Assembly: GCA_022575985.1 (NCBI GenBank)
Contig: JAKSXM010000014.1
Location: forward strand, 14,384,001 to 14,448,000
DNA from: Anagrus nilaparvatae
Lineage: Eukaryota; Arthropoda; Insecta; Hymenoptera; Mymaridae
Direction: 5' to 3'
DNA: 64,000 nucleotides
Shown: piece by piece, positions 1 to 10,836 of the stretch
How positions within the stretch are numbered: position 1 is the stretch's first letter
How the letters are laid out: every line of letters begins with the position of its first letter
Program-made: the position numbers and the translations under genes
The notes under the pieces: model-generated
What the model was told of the DNA's origin: nothing
Database searches by the model: none
Seen by the model: only the letters and a program-made list of their open reading frames with translations

Positions 1-760
1 TAAATGTAATTTTTGACATCATTTTTGAAATCAGCGTCCAAAAAAACCTATTAGGACCTTTGAAAATAAAAAAATAAGTTCTTTTTGCAAAATGAGTTTT
101 TTAGGGGTGAAAGGGGTGAAAAATGGCCAACTTCACCCTTTAGAATATGTTAAAATGTAATTCTTGACATCATTTATGAAATCAGCGTCCAAAAAAACCT
201 ATTAGGACCTTTGAAAATAAAAAAATAAGCTCTTTTGGCAAAATGAGTTTTTTACGGGTGAAAGGGGTGAAAAATGGCCAATTTCACCCTTTAGAAGATG
301 TTAAATGTAATTTTCTACGTCATTTTTGAAATCAGCGTCCATAAAAACCTAATAGACCCTTTGAAAATAAATAAATACATTATTTTGGCAAAATGAGTTT
401 TTTAGGGGTGAAAGGGGTGAAAAATAGCCAATTTCACCCTTTAGAATATGTTAAATGTAATTCTTGACATCATTTTTGAAATCAGCGTCCAAAAAAACCT
501 ATTAGGACCTTTGAAAATAAAAAATCAAGCTCTTTTGGCAAAATGAGTTTTTTAGGGGTGAAAGGGGTGAAAAATGGCCAATTTCACCCTTTAGAAGATG
601 TTAAATGTAATTTTCTACGTCATTTTTGAAATCAGCGTCCATAAAAACCTACTAGGACCTTTGAAAATAAATAAATACATTATTTTGGCAAAATGAGTTT
701 TTTAGGGGTGAAAGGGGTGAAAATGGCCAATTTCACCCCTTGAAACCTGTTAAATGTCAT
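1..760. repeat. 150-bp satellite array, alternating A/B units
   Basis: About five tandem units of roughly 150 bp start near 1, 150, 300, 450 and 600. Each runs from TTAAATGTAATT through GAAATCAGCGTCCA and GGGGTGAAAGGGGTGAAAA to TTTCACCCTTTAGAA. Units alternate between a TTGACATC and a TCTACGTC version, so the higher-order period is about 300 bp. The array continues past the left edge and decays after 760. No coding content. Confidence 0.9.
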
Positions 761-1144
761 TTTTGACCCAAAATTCTAATTTAGTGACCTATTTAACCAT
801 ATAGCATCATATAAAAGTCGATAAAAACATTTTTTACTATATTTCAAAATTGGGGGGGGGGGGGAAGGGGTGAAAAATGGGTGGAAAAATCACCCCTTGA
901 CATTTCCGACAATTTTCCTTTCCGACGCTTTGTTTGTATGATTTTTCTGAAGCGAATGCAAAAGGTTTCATCAAAATCCATCCACTTTCAGAGGCAGTTA
1001 GAGATTTGACCTTTTTTTTCACACTATACCCCTGACTAGAAATTGAAACCATGGGTTTTGAAACTCCAGAATAAGGTTACTTAGCAAAAATTAATTTTTG
1101 TTAATTATTGTTAATTAATTAAAAATTAATTATTGTTCCTTCAG
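761..1144. other. Non-coding, decayed repeat edge
   Basis: This stretch holds a degenerate continuation of the satellite, a 12-base G run near 853-864 and AT-rich sequence. The short open frames on the minus strand are repeat translations. No gene is seen. Confidence 0.5.
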
Positions 1145-1400
1145 GGACTAAGAATGTATCAATTGGCAAATTAGTATGCATAATAGTGTCTCATGAAGGG
1201 AGTGTAGCAGCGTTTAAAGATTTTAAAGATTCAAGTACTCCAGCACCTACTGCTTCAGCTATACACCACCACCTCCAGCAGCTCCCAAGCCTTCTTCTCT
1301 TCACCTCAACCATCGGTTGCTAGTGCTCCGGTTTCATCACCCATTCAACAAGGAGACAGAATATTTGTAACTCCACTTGCAAGGAAACTTGCCTCGGAAT
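1145..1400 (+). pseudogene. Broken exon of pyruvate dehydrogenase E2 (DLAT)
   Basis: Conceptual translation gives a lipoyl-domain end (IGKLVCIIVSHEGSVAAF, then KDFKDSSTPAP), a proline/alanine-rich linker (PPPPAAPKPSS) and the start of the E1-binding region (SSPIQQGDRIF, then LARKLASE). These lie in three reading frames, so at least two indels have destroyed the frame. In the intact family this segment joins the lipoyl domain to the subunit-binding domain of mitochondrial dihydrolipoamide acetyltransferase. The 5' edge is a good splice acceptor (TTCCTTCAG, ending at 1144), so this looks like a copied genomic exon, not a processed mRNA. There is no donor at the 3' end. It lies in what is probably an intron of the minus-strand ZNRF2-like gene. 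Confidence 0.75.
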
Positions 1401-2496
1401 TTATTTTTATGTGATTTTCCATTTTACAATTATTTAATAATAAAATAAACGATTAATTGTTCTTTTTAATACCTTAATCTTTTTTTCTTAACATTAAACA
1501 TAAAATAATCTGAAAATAATTAAAAAACAAAATAACTTAACTGAAAATCATGATAAAAATATAAAAAGAGAACACCCAAGTTTGATCAGAAGCCCAAAAT
1601 CGTTTATAAATACGAAAAATTATTCCGCCCCCCTTTAGTACCAACATAAATATAAATCTAGTAATTTACTAAATTCGTTTTCAAATACGGCCTTGGTCAC
1701 TCTACTATAAAGCATTACATAGTTACTAAGTATTCACTAGATTTAAGATGTATGTATGTAAATGTAATCTGATGTAATATATGTATATTAAAGTCTTCAT
1801 GGTGGGGAAATACCATGTAACTTCAGCATCTTTTGTTTTTGGAAATACGCTCTCTCGCATTTGAGCAGCCATTGTAATCAGTTGGATAATTAAAACACGT
1901 TATGTCAAATGTTGATTAATATCTTATTATTTGGAGTTAATCCTATTTATTTTATCCAATTGATATCCTAATCATAAAAGTGCACGTTCTCAATAGAATT
2001 TGCCATATATTTTATTGAGGACATCACACGAAATTAATACTAACGCGCTCATGCGGTGTACAAATTAAACCTTATACTGTTCTGTTATTTTTAATGGCAC
2101 GTATTCTAAAATTCTGTATTTTATTATTATTTATTTTTTATTTTTTTTTCTTCATTTTGAAAGGGTGAATAATATAATATTATTAACTTGTTATTTTCTG
2201 TCCTAAATAAAAAATTAGTTATTTATGAGGAATCAGTTAATGAAATAAGTTCGATATAAAGTTATAATATATCAAATGGGAAGGTTGACAGGGCCCGAGG
2301 TGCATAGCACCGAGATCAATTATGTGATCGCATAATTGATCAAATGTACCTAATTTAGGGTTAATTCATAAAGTAAAACTTAAAATAATAAACTTTAGCT
2401 TAGAATGAAGATTTTGTACAAATAAAATCCAAAATTTGTTTTATTAAATAAATATTTGTTTAAAATTTAAATTGTTTTTCATTTAAAATTGAATTT
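1401..2496. other. AT-rich, no gene; one hairpin
   Basis: Nothing coding is supported. One short GC-rich hairpin near 2292-2315 (CCCGAGGTGCATAGCACCGAG) belongs to a family also seen at 14672-14702 and 17733-17762. Confidence 0.5.
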
Positions 2497-2541
2497 GAGG
2501 GGGTTGGCGCGCTTTAGCGCGCAGGGGGCGTAGCCCCCTAT
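2497..2541 (+). repeat. Helitron-like 3' terminal double hairpin
   Basis: GGGGGTTGGCGCGCTTTAGC followed by GCGCAGGGGGCGTAGCCCCC forms two adjacent hairpins. Longer relatives end at 17513 (minus) and 45417 (plus). The terminal CTAG of those copies is degraded to CTAT here. Confidence 0.5.
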
Positions 2542-2946
2542 TAATTTAAAATTTTAGTAATATTGACTCTAAATGATACATGTATATTATTTTTGAGTTT
2601 ATTCGATTTAGGTTCCAAAAATAAATGCATTTTCTCCTGCTATTTAAATATACTGTTTTATCAGTGTTTTTTACACATAAAATCAACAACAAAATTTTTA
2701 CTTAAAATTCTTTAAAAAAATTTATGAAACTGGTAATTAGAAAATTTATTCAAAAATTAATTACTAACATGTGCAAAATAGGTTAATTTAATCAAAAAAA
2801 AATTTTACTGTGTATTGGTATATTCATAAATCACATAAATATTTATCAACTTTATTTAAAATAACGTTGTTTATAAACATTTTCTTCTTTACACTTAGGC
2901 ACCTTGATCTTTATAATATGGGTTTGGTATATGCAGTACGTAAGTA

Positions 2947-3291
2947 CACTGTAAAAAGTAACTTTCTTATATTAACAAAAAAATTAGAACATTTTAAAAA
3001 AGTTAGTAAATTTTCGAAAAAATTTGAGTATTTCAAAATTTTTTTTAAAAATTCACGAGAGAAATTGATAATTTACAATTTTTTTTCGTAAATTTTCAAA
3101 AAATAGTTGTGAATTTACAACTTTTTTCGTAAGTTCACAAAAAAAATCGAGAATTCTCGAATTTTTCTATAATGTACTTTTAGTAAATTTACAAATTTTA
3201 TCGAATATTTACAAAATTTTTTGAAAATTTACTAATTTTTCGAAAAAAATCTATTTTTTTTGTAAATCTAAGAAAGTTACTTTTTACAGTG
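2947..3291. mobile_element. MITE, TA target site (Tc1/mariner-like)
   Basis: A 345-bp element with terminal inverted repeats CACTGTAAAAAGTAACTTTC and its complement at the right end, flanked by TA on both sides (2945-2946 and 3292-3293). The inside is A/T-rich, built of diverged TTTTCGAAAA-type blocks. There is no transposase. A decayed relative lies at 24576-24985. The TA duplication and CACTG ends suggest mobilisation by a Tc1/mariner-type enzyme (inference). Confidence 0.8.
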
Positions 3292-3489
3292 TAGTGGTCT
3301 GCCCTTGTAAGCATTAGTATTGCGAAATAAATTTACAATTTAGTTATTCCCTGTAAGTCTGAATACGTAAATATTTATATAGAAGTAAAAAATATATGAA
3401 GCAGACATATGGAGAATACCCATTTAACAGTGACTTATTATTTGATTTGTATAACCTTACTAAAGTAATAATAATATACATATACTTAA

Positions 3490-6400
3490 CCCTCCTTGGG
3501 CTCTGTGTTTTTGCCTACGCGCTGGGTCCTCTATGACGATATCGTCAGGGCCAATTTTTAATCCTTTAAAAATAATTTATGGCAAAAATTTTTTTTTAAG
3601 GTTTTAGATAAATATTTCAGCTATATATTAAAAAAGGTTTTTGGCTAAAATGTCCGCTCAGTTTTGCGCCAAAAAATCCGGAGCAGCGGAAAACGAGCAA
3701 TTTTTCGATTTTTGGTTAAAAATTCATATCTCCGGCCCTAATGAATATTAAGGAAAAATATTTTAGGGTTTCAAGCTTCACATATATATTTTCAAAAATA
3801 ATCTACCCAGATTTGGATCCCTTGCAGAAACTATAATTATTTATAACCTGAAAATTGGCCTTTTTTCGAGTAAACAAATTTTTTAAAATTGAAGGTTTTT
3901 TGGGATGAAAACCCACTTAGAGGCATTAAAAATTCAAAAAAGTTATTTAAAAATATACTTCAACCTTTGTATAAGTAAAGAAAAAAAAATTTGCAAAAAA
4001 AATTAAATTTGTTGGTCGAAATACAATTAAGTTTTATAAAATTAAAAAAATGGAGTTTTTTAGTACAAACGGGTCAAAAAAATGTATTTTTTTATGTTAC
4101 ATTCATTTGTACATGAAAAAAGTATAATATAAGAAGAAATTACTTCATTTGGAGCAAAAATAACAAAAATTTTGACTTCCGAGAAATAGCAAAAAAAATT
4201 GCGTCTTGGGTCCTCTATGACGATTTTCTCTCTAAATCGTAAAGTGTAAATTCACCTAGAAATATGTTTATCTATCATGTTCTTATTGTTTATGTATTTT
4301 TGTTAATTTAATTAGATAATTATTTTATTATAATTCACAGGTAACTTGCAATTTTTATAAAAAGTAATAAAAACAAGATAACCTGAAACTAATATTTTAA
4401 AATCAATTTATCAACTTATATTAAGCATTTCATTCAGGTAAGTAAAACAGAAAAAATATTAATCTATGATACTCTGAGAACCACGATTCCTTTTTCAACA
4501 TTGCTTTTGGCAATGAGACGCGAGAATAAAAACATATGATTTATTTACGCTTTTTCGTTACCCCATTTTAAGTATTATTAGACATTCAAGTCGTTTTAAA
4601 TTAACAATAATAAAAATTAAAAATAAATAAATTTGGCTTTAAAAATAATATTTAAACATTCAATTCACCTAAGAATACTGAAATCAGTATCGCGCATTTT
4701 AAATTTTTTGGGGTTAGTTTTATTAAAAAAACATCGACTATAGAGTGTGAATTTCAAATTTACACCTTATAAGTAGTAAATTTAAAACTACACTATACGC
4801 GAAAGGTGTAAACGTAAAAATTTACTACTTATAAAGTGCTTATGGGCGATTATTTCTCAACCCGGCCACCCCCCTCTGTCCAAAAATGGTGGCAACTTAA
4901 TAGTGTATTTTTATCCTAGGCCGCAAAAATAAAGAATGGCCTAGATCGCACGTAAATTGCAATCCGAGGCGAAGCCGAGGATGGCAAACTACGATCTGGA
5001 ACATTCTTTTTTTACGGCCGAGGCCAAAACATAATTTTTCTTCGTCAGTGGCTAGAAAACAGAGAAAACACGTATTTTCGAATCGCGCTGCGGCCAGGAA
5101 ATACGTGTTTTCTGGCCGCTGACAAGAAAAAAGATTTTGGTTTTCTCAAATTGACTGGAAAAGGGTCTAGTTTTTTATTCTTATTGGCCTTTTCAACTCT
5201 GTAAATCTACTGTGCCCATTTTAGGCACAGGGCGGCGCCAGGTCGACATTTTAAAAACAGAAAAATTGAAATAAAAGTAGATTAACGGTAAGTTTTTTGA
5301 AATTTTTTTCTCTTGAAAGTTGTTATTTATTAAAACAAAAAAAAATGAGACCATTTTCATGGTAATTGATTGACTTCTTAAAAAGTTTTGTGGGTGCTAT
5401 GTAGTTTTTAAAAATGGGTAAAAAACGGCTACTTTGACTGCTGATATCTCTGAACCTACATATCCAAAATAAAAAAGTTTTAGTGCAAAATTTTAGTCTT
5501 TTGATACATAATAAATGTGCCAAATATCAGAGGATTTGATAGAGTAGTTTCAGATTTAGCAATTTTAAGGGTAATTCTGAAACAAATTTTTACCCATTTT
5601 TTTAAGAGAATTAATACCCGAAAATTGCTAAATCCGAAACTACTCGATCAAATCCCCTGATATTTGACACACTTATTATGTATCAAAAGACTAACATTTT
5701 GCACTAAAACATTTTTATTTTGGATATGTAGGTTCAGAGATATCAGCAGTCAAAGTAGCCGTTTTTTACCCATTTTTAAAAACTACATAGCACCCACAAA
5801 ACTTTTTAAGAGATCAATTACCATGCAAATGGTCTCATTTTTTTTGTTTTAATAAATAACAACTTTTAAGAGAAAAACATTTCAAAAAACTTACCGCTAA
5901 TTTACTTTTATTTCAATTTTTCTGGTTTTAAAATGTCGACCTGGCGCCGCTCAGTGCCTAAAATGGGCACAGCAGATTTACAGAGTTGAAAAGGTCAATG
6001 AGAATAAAAAACTAGACCCTTTTCCAGTCAATTTGAGAAAACCAAAATCTTTTTAAGTTGCCACCATTTTTGGACAGAGGGGGGTGGCCGGGTTGAGAAA
6101 TAATCGACCATATTTAAAATTTACCACTTTAAGGTGTAAAGGTGTAAATTTCTAGGTGAATTTACACTTTACGATTTAGAGAGATGGACTCGGTCCAACT
6201 TTGCACCCACAGTATGGACAAACGGCTAAACCAAAACTGACGTGGCTTGGCAGGTGTCCATAGAATGGTTCAAAGTTTTTTTAGGAGGGGTCACCAACCA
6301 TCGCCCATTGCCCATTTCTGAGATACGCGTAGGTCGTAAAAGTGCGGTGACGATATCGTTACAGTAAATTTTTTTGGTAAACTTTTTGTAAACTTTTTTT

Positions 6401-6495
6401 TTTCATGTAATCTTATTTCTATGTACGTCTTGTAACAATTATGTATATGATTTGACAAGAATAAACTACTACTACTACAGTGGACCCACGGAGGG
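3490..6495. mobile_element. 3-kb piggyBac-like non-autonomous element, TTAA-flanked
   Basis: The ends are CCCTCCTTGGG at the left and the inverted CCCACGGAGGG at the right. They sit inside TTAA duplications at 3486-3489 and 6496-6499, the hallmark of piggyBac insertion. GGGTCCTCTATGACGAT occurs subterminally and again near 4208. Inside is a large inverted repeat: the arms start near 4226 and 4850 and return near 6105 and 6180, with a short centre near 5580. Two mirrored small open frames (5323-5523 minus, 5664-5852 plus) are a by-product of the palindrome. No transposase frame remains. Confidence 0.75.
4898..5135. repeat. Insertion in left palindrome arm (GAGGCGAAGCCGAGG family)
   Basis: About 235 bp present in the left arm of the palindrome but missing from the right arm, which runs straight from CCAAAATCTTTTTA to GTTGCCACC. 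It contains CCGAGGCGAAGCCGAGG and an inverted CACGTATTTTCG / GAAATACGTG pair. A related sequence occurs at 63815-63880 (CTCGGCTTCGCCTCGG). Confidence 0.6.
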
Positions 6496-6499
6496 TTAA

Positions 6500-7584
6500 A
6501 TTCTAATTTTTGGATTATTTGCTTGGACCCAACAACCTGAATCTTTCTAAATCTCATTTACTTTTTAATTTTAGTCTTCTATTTCTGTTTTAATATTATC
6601 AAATATAATGAGTAACGTTTTAGAATACCTACATAGTTTATAAAAATTGAAATTCAAATGGTGACTTATTTTAAATATTTTTTAGTAATAAATAATAAAC
6701 TATTTTCATTTTTCATCAATTTAAAAACTATTTATACTGCAGTATAAATATTTTTTAAATATTAATTAATTGAATTAAATCACACTGTTAAAGTATGTTG
6801 CTTTTGTGCTGCTTGAAATTTCAGCAATTACTCAAAACTTTGCCCAGCTGCTATGTGGGTAAAAATTAATTAAAATAAAAAAAGTACATGCACATTATCA
6901 TAAAATTTCATGATTTAACCATCTATACAAAAAAAATTGATTTCATCATGATATATAAGTTGCATTTGAAAGTAATTACGTTAATTTTCAATAAATATAT
7001 TTTTACAGTACTCTTTAATAAAATTTAATTAAATATAGCGATTTAAAAATAGTTTATAATTTTTAAGATTTTTTGGTCTGTTGAGTCTATTCAAGCAAAA
7101 TCAAATAAATATAAGATTTTATATTGTTGACTATTTATTTATACTTATTAAAATAATATTAACATGTAAGTAAAGCCTTTGGGCACATTCATAGAGAGTA
7201 TAAAAAACCAATAGATCATTTGATTGATGTTATCAAGATTTCTAAAATCGCATCTTTTTTTGATCTGATTACCCAGGTCAAAAAAATCTGCAGTTCTGGG
7301 ACATCCAGGAGATCAAATCATTACTTAGTCTCAAGATACGAGTAAATAATTCGTCAGCAGATCCAATCTAAAAGCTTGTTGATAGAATTATTTAATCAAT
7401 AAAATGGTCATTTATACTCAATATAATGTGCTCTTCTAAAAAATATTCAGAACATCAATAAAAGTACTAAAAGATTTTTTGCGATCATATTATAATGTAA
7501 GTAAACAAATTTTAAAAGTTTATAAAATTAATCTGTTTTAAAAGCAAAAAAAACTAATCAATAATAAAATAAACAAATACTTAC
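6500..7584. other. AT-rich, no gene seen
   Basis: This is probably intronic sequence of the ZNRF2-like gene on the minus strand. I found no RING exon here or anywhere lower in the window. Confidence 0.5.
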
Positions 7585-7951
7585 CATTTAAAGACCATAT
7601 ATGAGAGGGCAAACTTTGAGCAGCATACACGACTCGACTGGTTTCCTCATCTAAATCTTCAATATCTAACTGAGGTAATCCTAAAACTTGCCCTACGTTT
7701 ACACCAACAGCTGAAGTTAGAGAATTTGGTTCTGATATATCTGGTACTGAACTTAAAGATCTTGCTCTTTGTCTACTGTCTCCAGAAACTCTAGATGATT
7801 GTGACTGACCTTGTTGATGTTGAATCATTCCAACTCCACCAGGAAGAGATCTAAGAGCAGAAAAACCTTGCATTGTTGTTTCATTACCTCCTGTTGCAGA
7901 TTGACCATTGCCACCTGTGTCTTGAGCAATGGTACTAGTTTTAGCACCCAT
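7585..7951 (-). CDS. ZNRF2-like E3 ubiquitin ligase, first coding exon only
   Basis: The frame starts at 7951 with MGAKTST, an N-myristoylation signal (Gly2, Ser/Thr at 6), as in ZNRF1/2, which begin MG-K-S. It runs for 122 codons to a clear donor (ATG then GTAAGT, exon end 7585). The body is a low-complexity Gly/Ser/Gln segment with RSRSL-like (RARSLSSVPD) and a final SLPSHIWSLNG, matching the SLPAHL..GG stretch just before the zinc finger and RING of ZNRF2. ZNRF proteins are membrane-tethered E3 ligases on endosomes and lysosomes, for example acting on Na/K-ATPase. The zinc-finger and RING exons are not in the window, so the gene must run off the left edge through an intron longer than 7.5 kb, or be split. 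The 3' end is therefore missing. The assignment rests on the N terminus alone. Confidence 0.65.
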
Positions 7952-9265
7952 TCCTTACTCTTGAACTTTAATAAAGGTTATAAAAATTTATATGGTACTA
8001 GCATTTAATATAATTAAATATTCATTCGAAATTTCATGGCCTTATAATATAGACCCTTGAAAAAAGTCTAAAACAAAATTATTAATATATATAGATTAAT
8101 ATTTATATAGATTAGAAAAATAACAGAAAGAACTTGTTTACTCCAAATTTTTAACACACAGATGTTTTAATAAAATTTATTCAAGTAAAAACACCAAATT
8201 ATTCTAACCTCTCTTAATACGATAAAATAATAATCTTTTTTCCAATAAAAATCGTATACTATTTTTTTTTTTCACAAGTTGATTAAAATAATAAGAATCA
8301 GAGTTTGTTGAAAAAAACCACTCTTCACTAGAACAGTTTCTTGGTTACGATTTAGGTGTAAAAAAAGATCGGACAAAAGTTTTGGTCGAGATTATGTATA
8401 TATAATAATTATTTTGCATCGAGCTTTAGCACTTTTTTTAATTCAATCTCCCTCTCTTTTCTTTACGTTATACTTCAACCCGTGACTTGTGACATTCGTA
8501 AATTTTTTACACATACATACGTATGACTACAAGGAAGTTATAAAGTTCTTGTTGTAGCTAAAAGTCGTCATTAAATTAGGTCTTATTCTTGTAATTACTT
8601 TTAGGCTACCTCCACCACCCCCTTGGGCAAAGCACAATTGATACATTCCAATCAAATCAGAAACACAAATGAAATTGCGAAACGTTATATCGGCTTATTT
8701 AATTTCATTCTGTTTGCTTCATCTTCAAACAGCTGTTTTTAATATAGAATTATTAAAATTAATTTTCCGAATACTTATTATTTTTTGTATCTATATTTTT
8801 TAAACTGCTTTTTTGCTAACTTCCAAAAATCTTTTGCAATGTTGCAACGCACTTTCCTTTATTATTACTTATCCTGCGCGTGGACTCCGAAATCCGAATC
8901 AAATGTAAAAGTAAAGTCTGCGTATACATATACACATATTAAATATATATTATTTATGTATCATTATTTTAACATCTGTATTTTTTAATTAAATTAGCAT
9001 TGCAGGTCGCTGATCCCTTCATATAGTACTTACTTTGAAATTCCAAAATTAATTTTAAATTTTAATAACAAATTGATTATGTTTATGCGGATTTATGTAC
9101 ATTATTATTTGAAAAACAAAATAACCAAATAATTTTGAACTTTGAAAATGATTGCACTGTTTCAATCACTATTCATGTGACACACATGTTTAAGATTTCA
9201 ATGTTTATATTCTACCTATCCATATTTACAGCAGACAATATTTAATTGTATATAAATAATAAACG
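7952..9265. promoter_or_regulatory. Divergent intergenic region
   Basis: This 1.3-kb AT-rich gap separates head-to-head genes (ZNRF2-like minus, GON7-like plus) and must hold both promoters and 5' UTRs. No single core element is convincing. Confidence 0.4.
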
Positions 9266-9595
9266 ATGGCAGCAAATAATATTAAAGTTCAAATCCACAA
9301 AAAAGGAGAGTGTATTTACGATAATTCTATAAATAACGATAAAAATGATTTAAAATCATTGATACCTACTTTACAAGTTCTTCAAAAAAATATTAATGAA
9401 ATTTTAACCGGTTTTGTTGAAGGTACGTACTTCATTATTAAATGTGTGATATATTGTTATATTTTATTTATTGCATAAATATTGTACGATTTGCTTTCAG
9501 CTGAAAATTTAGACAATTTAAAATCAAACGATTTAAGTGAAGATGAAGATGATAACATTAGTGATAACAATGATGATTCGTCAATAGAAAATTAA
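9266..9595 (+). CDS. Small acidic-tailed protein, GON7-like
   Basis: Two exons, 9266-9422 and 9501-9595, joined by a 78-bp GT-AG intron (donor G|GTACGT, acceptor TTGCTTTCAG). They give an 83-aa protein. An N-terminal part with a central helix (LQVLQKNINEILTGFVE, residues 37-53) is followed by a C-terminal tail dominated by Asp/Glu/Asn (SEDEDDNISDNNDD). This order, an amphipathic helix then an acidic disordered tail in about 100 residues, resembles GON7, the fifth subunit of the metazoan KEOPS complex that makes tRNA t6A. The similarity is by eye only and the family is very divergent. A polyadenylation signal AATAAA lies at 9655-9660. If it is not GON7, it is an unclassified small acidic protein. 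The exon structure itself is well supported. Confidence 0.6.
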
Positions 9596-10084
9596 ATTGA
9601 ATATTTTTTTTATTATTTAATCTAATTAAAATTGTATATTACTTAAATAATATTAATAAAATTTATTTTTTGTGATAAATCATTCCTTATTTTTTTACAT
9701 ATCTGCATTCGATAAATGACGTTACATATATATCATCGTGAGAATATTTTTATTTTTAGTATATATATAATATATATGTATATATAGTATTGAGTGTTCT
9801 GGAGGCTAGAAAGCGTATTTACATCAACAATGGGCGCGTGTGAATGTTACTTATTTGTTGAATAGAAATCTATAGAAAGCCACATAAATATTGTTAATGT
9901 AAGCAACAACAAAATTAATAACAGATACAATTAAGAAAATTAATTTTTTCTATTTGGCTGTAAATCTAGCAACAACAAATTTCTGTAAGTTTTTCTTTAT
10001 TTAATTATAAGTCCTTGCTATAACCTCCATGAATATGAAAATAAATAAAACATTTGTTTTTAAGAATTAAATTTTTAATGCAAT

Positions 10085-10438
10085 ATGTCCACTACTTTGT
10101 CCAATGATACTCAAATTCGATACATAATTGAATGGTTTCAAGAATGGTCAGAAATGCAGAGAGGTGACTTTTTAGGAATTTTACTAGAAAGATGTAGTCC
10201 CTGTGGATTAGTTAATGGATTATTATCTGGAATCGAACATCTTGATTGTAAAGAAAACTCAGATAGACCCCCTAGCTTGTTTCAGTGCAGGATTAAGCTA
10301 TTTCGTGAATGGAGTCAAAATTGGTCGGATCAAGAAAAAGAAACAATAGTATCATCTATTAAAAACATAGATGAAAAATTTGCAGAAGAGTATGAGCAAA
10401 GGTTAGCAGAAATCACTAATGTTGAAAAAGAATCTTAG
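10085..10438 (+). CDS. C14orf119-like protein (DUF4508)
   Basis: A single-exon frame of 117 aa. The family signature is clear: IIEWFQEWSEMQRGDFL near residues 14-30 (human protein: ILHWFANWSGPQRERFL), then SDRPPSLFQC (human DRPPSIFEC) and a second repeat, LFREWSQNWSDQEKE. The length matches the conserved core of the vertebrate protein, which is about 140 aa. No biochemical role is known for the family. The start at 10085 is the first ATG and places the conserved block at the normal distance. It is transcribed toward the 3' end of ZFYVE26, with 400 bp of AT-rich DNA between the two stop codons. Confidence 0.85.
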   Translation: MSTTLSNDTQIRYIIEWFQEWSEMQRGDFLGILLERCSPCGLVNGLLSGIEHLDCKENSDRPPSLFQCRIKLFREWSQNWSDQEKETIVSSIKNIDEKFAEEYEQRLAEITNVEKES

Positions 10439-10691
10439 AAACAAATTAACATTTTTATGATTCATTGTACATTCCATTATTATATTTATCAAAAACTTAG
10501 CTAAATTACAATATCTAGTCTAATATAAAAAAAATAAAATTTCTTTATTACTTAAATGCTATATATCACAGACTTTATCTAAAGCTTTTATATAATTAAA
10601 TATATATACCAATTGCTTATCAGCTGTTATCAAAATAACTATTTTTTTAAAAAATATAAACTTTTCAAATTCAACGATCAACAAATTTAAA

Positions 10692-10696
<5 letters not shown>

Positions 10697-10742
<46 letters not shown>
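10697..10742. repeat. (AT)n microsatellite
   Basis: About 23 AT dinucleotides lie between the convergent C14orf119-like and ZFYVE26 genes. Confidence 0.9.
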
Positions 10743-10836
10743 TATTTGTAGTTATAAAACTATTTTATAAAAATTATTTACATTTATAATTTTTTAATAA
10801 TAAAAAGTATTGTAATTTTATCTAAGTATATTGCTT

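Noticed and set aside
2810..3091. 93-codon frame near the left MITE
   Set aside because: It crosses the MITE boundary at 2947, ends in its AT-rich interior and has no homology or splice context.
5323..5852. Two near-identical small proteins on opposite strands (5323-5523 and 5664-5852)
   Set aside because: They are the same palindrome arm read from both sides. No start context, domain or splice support.
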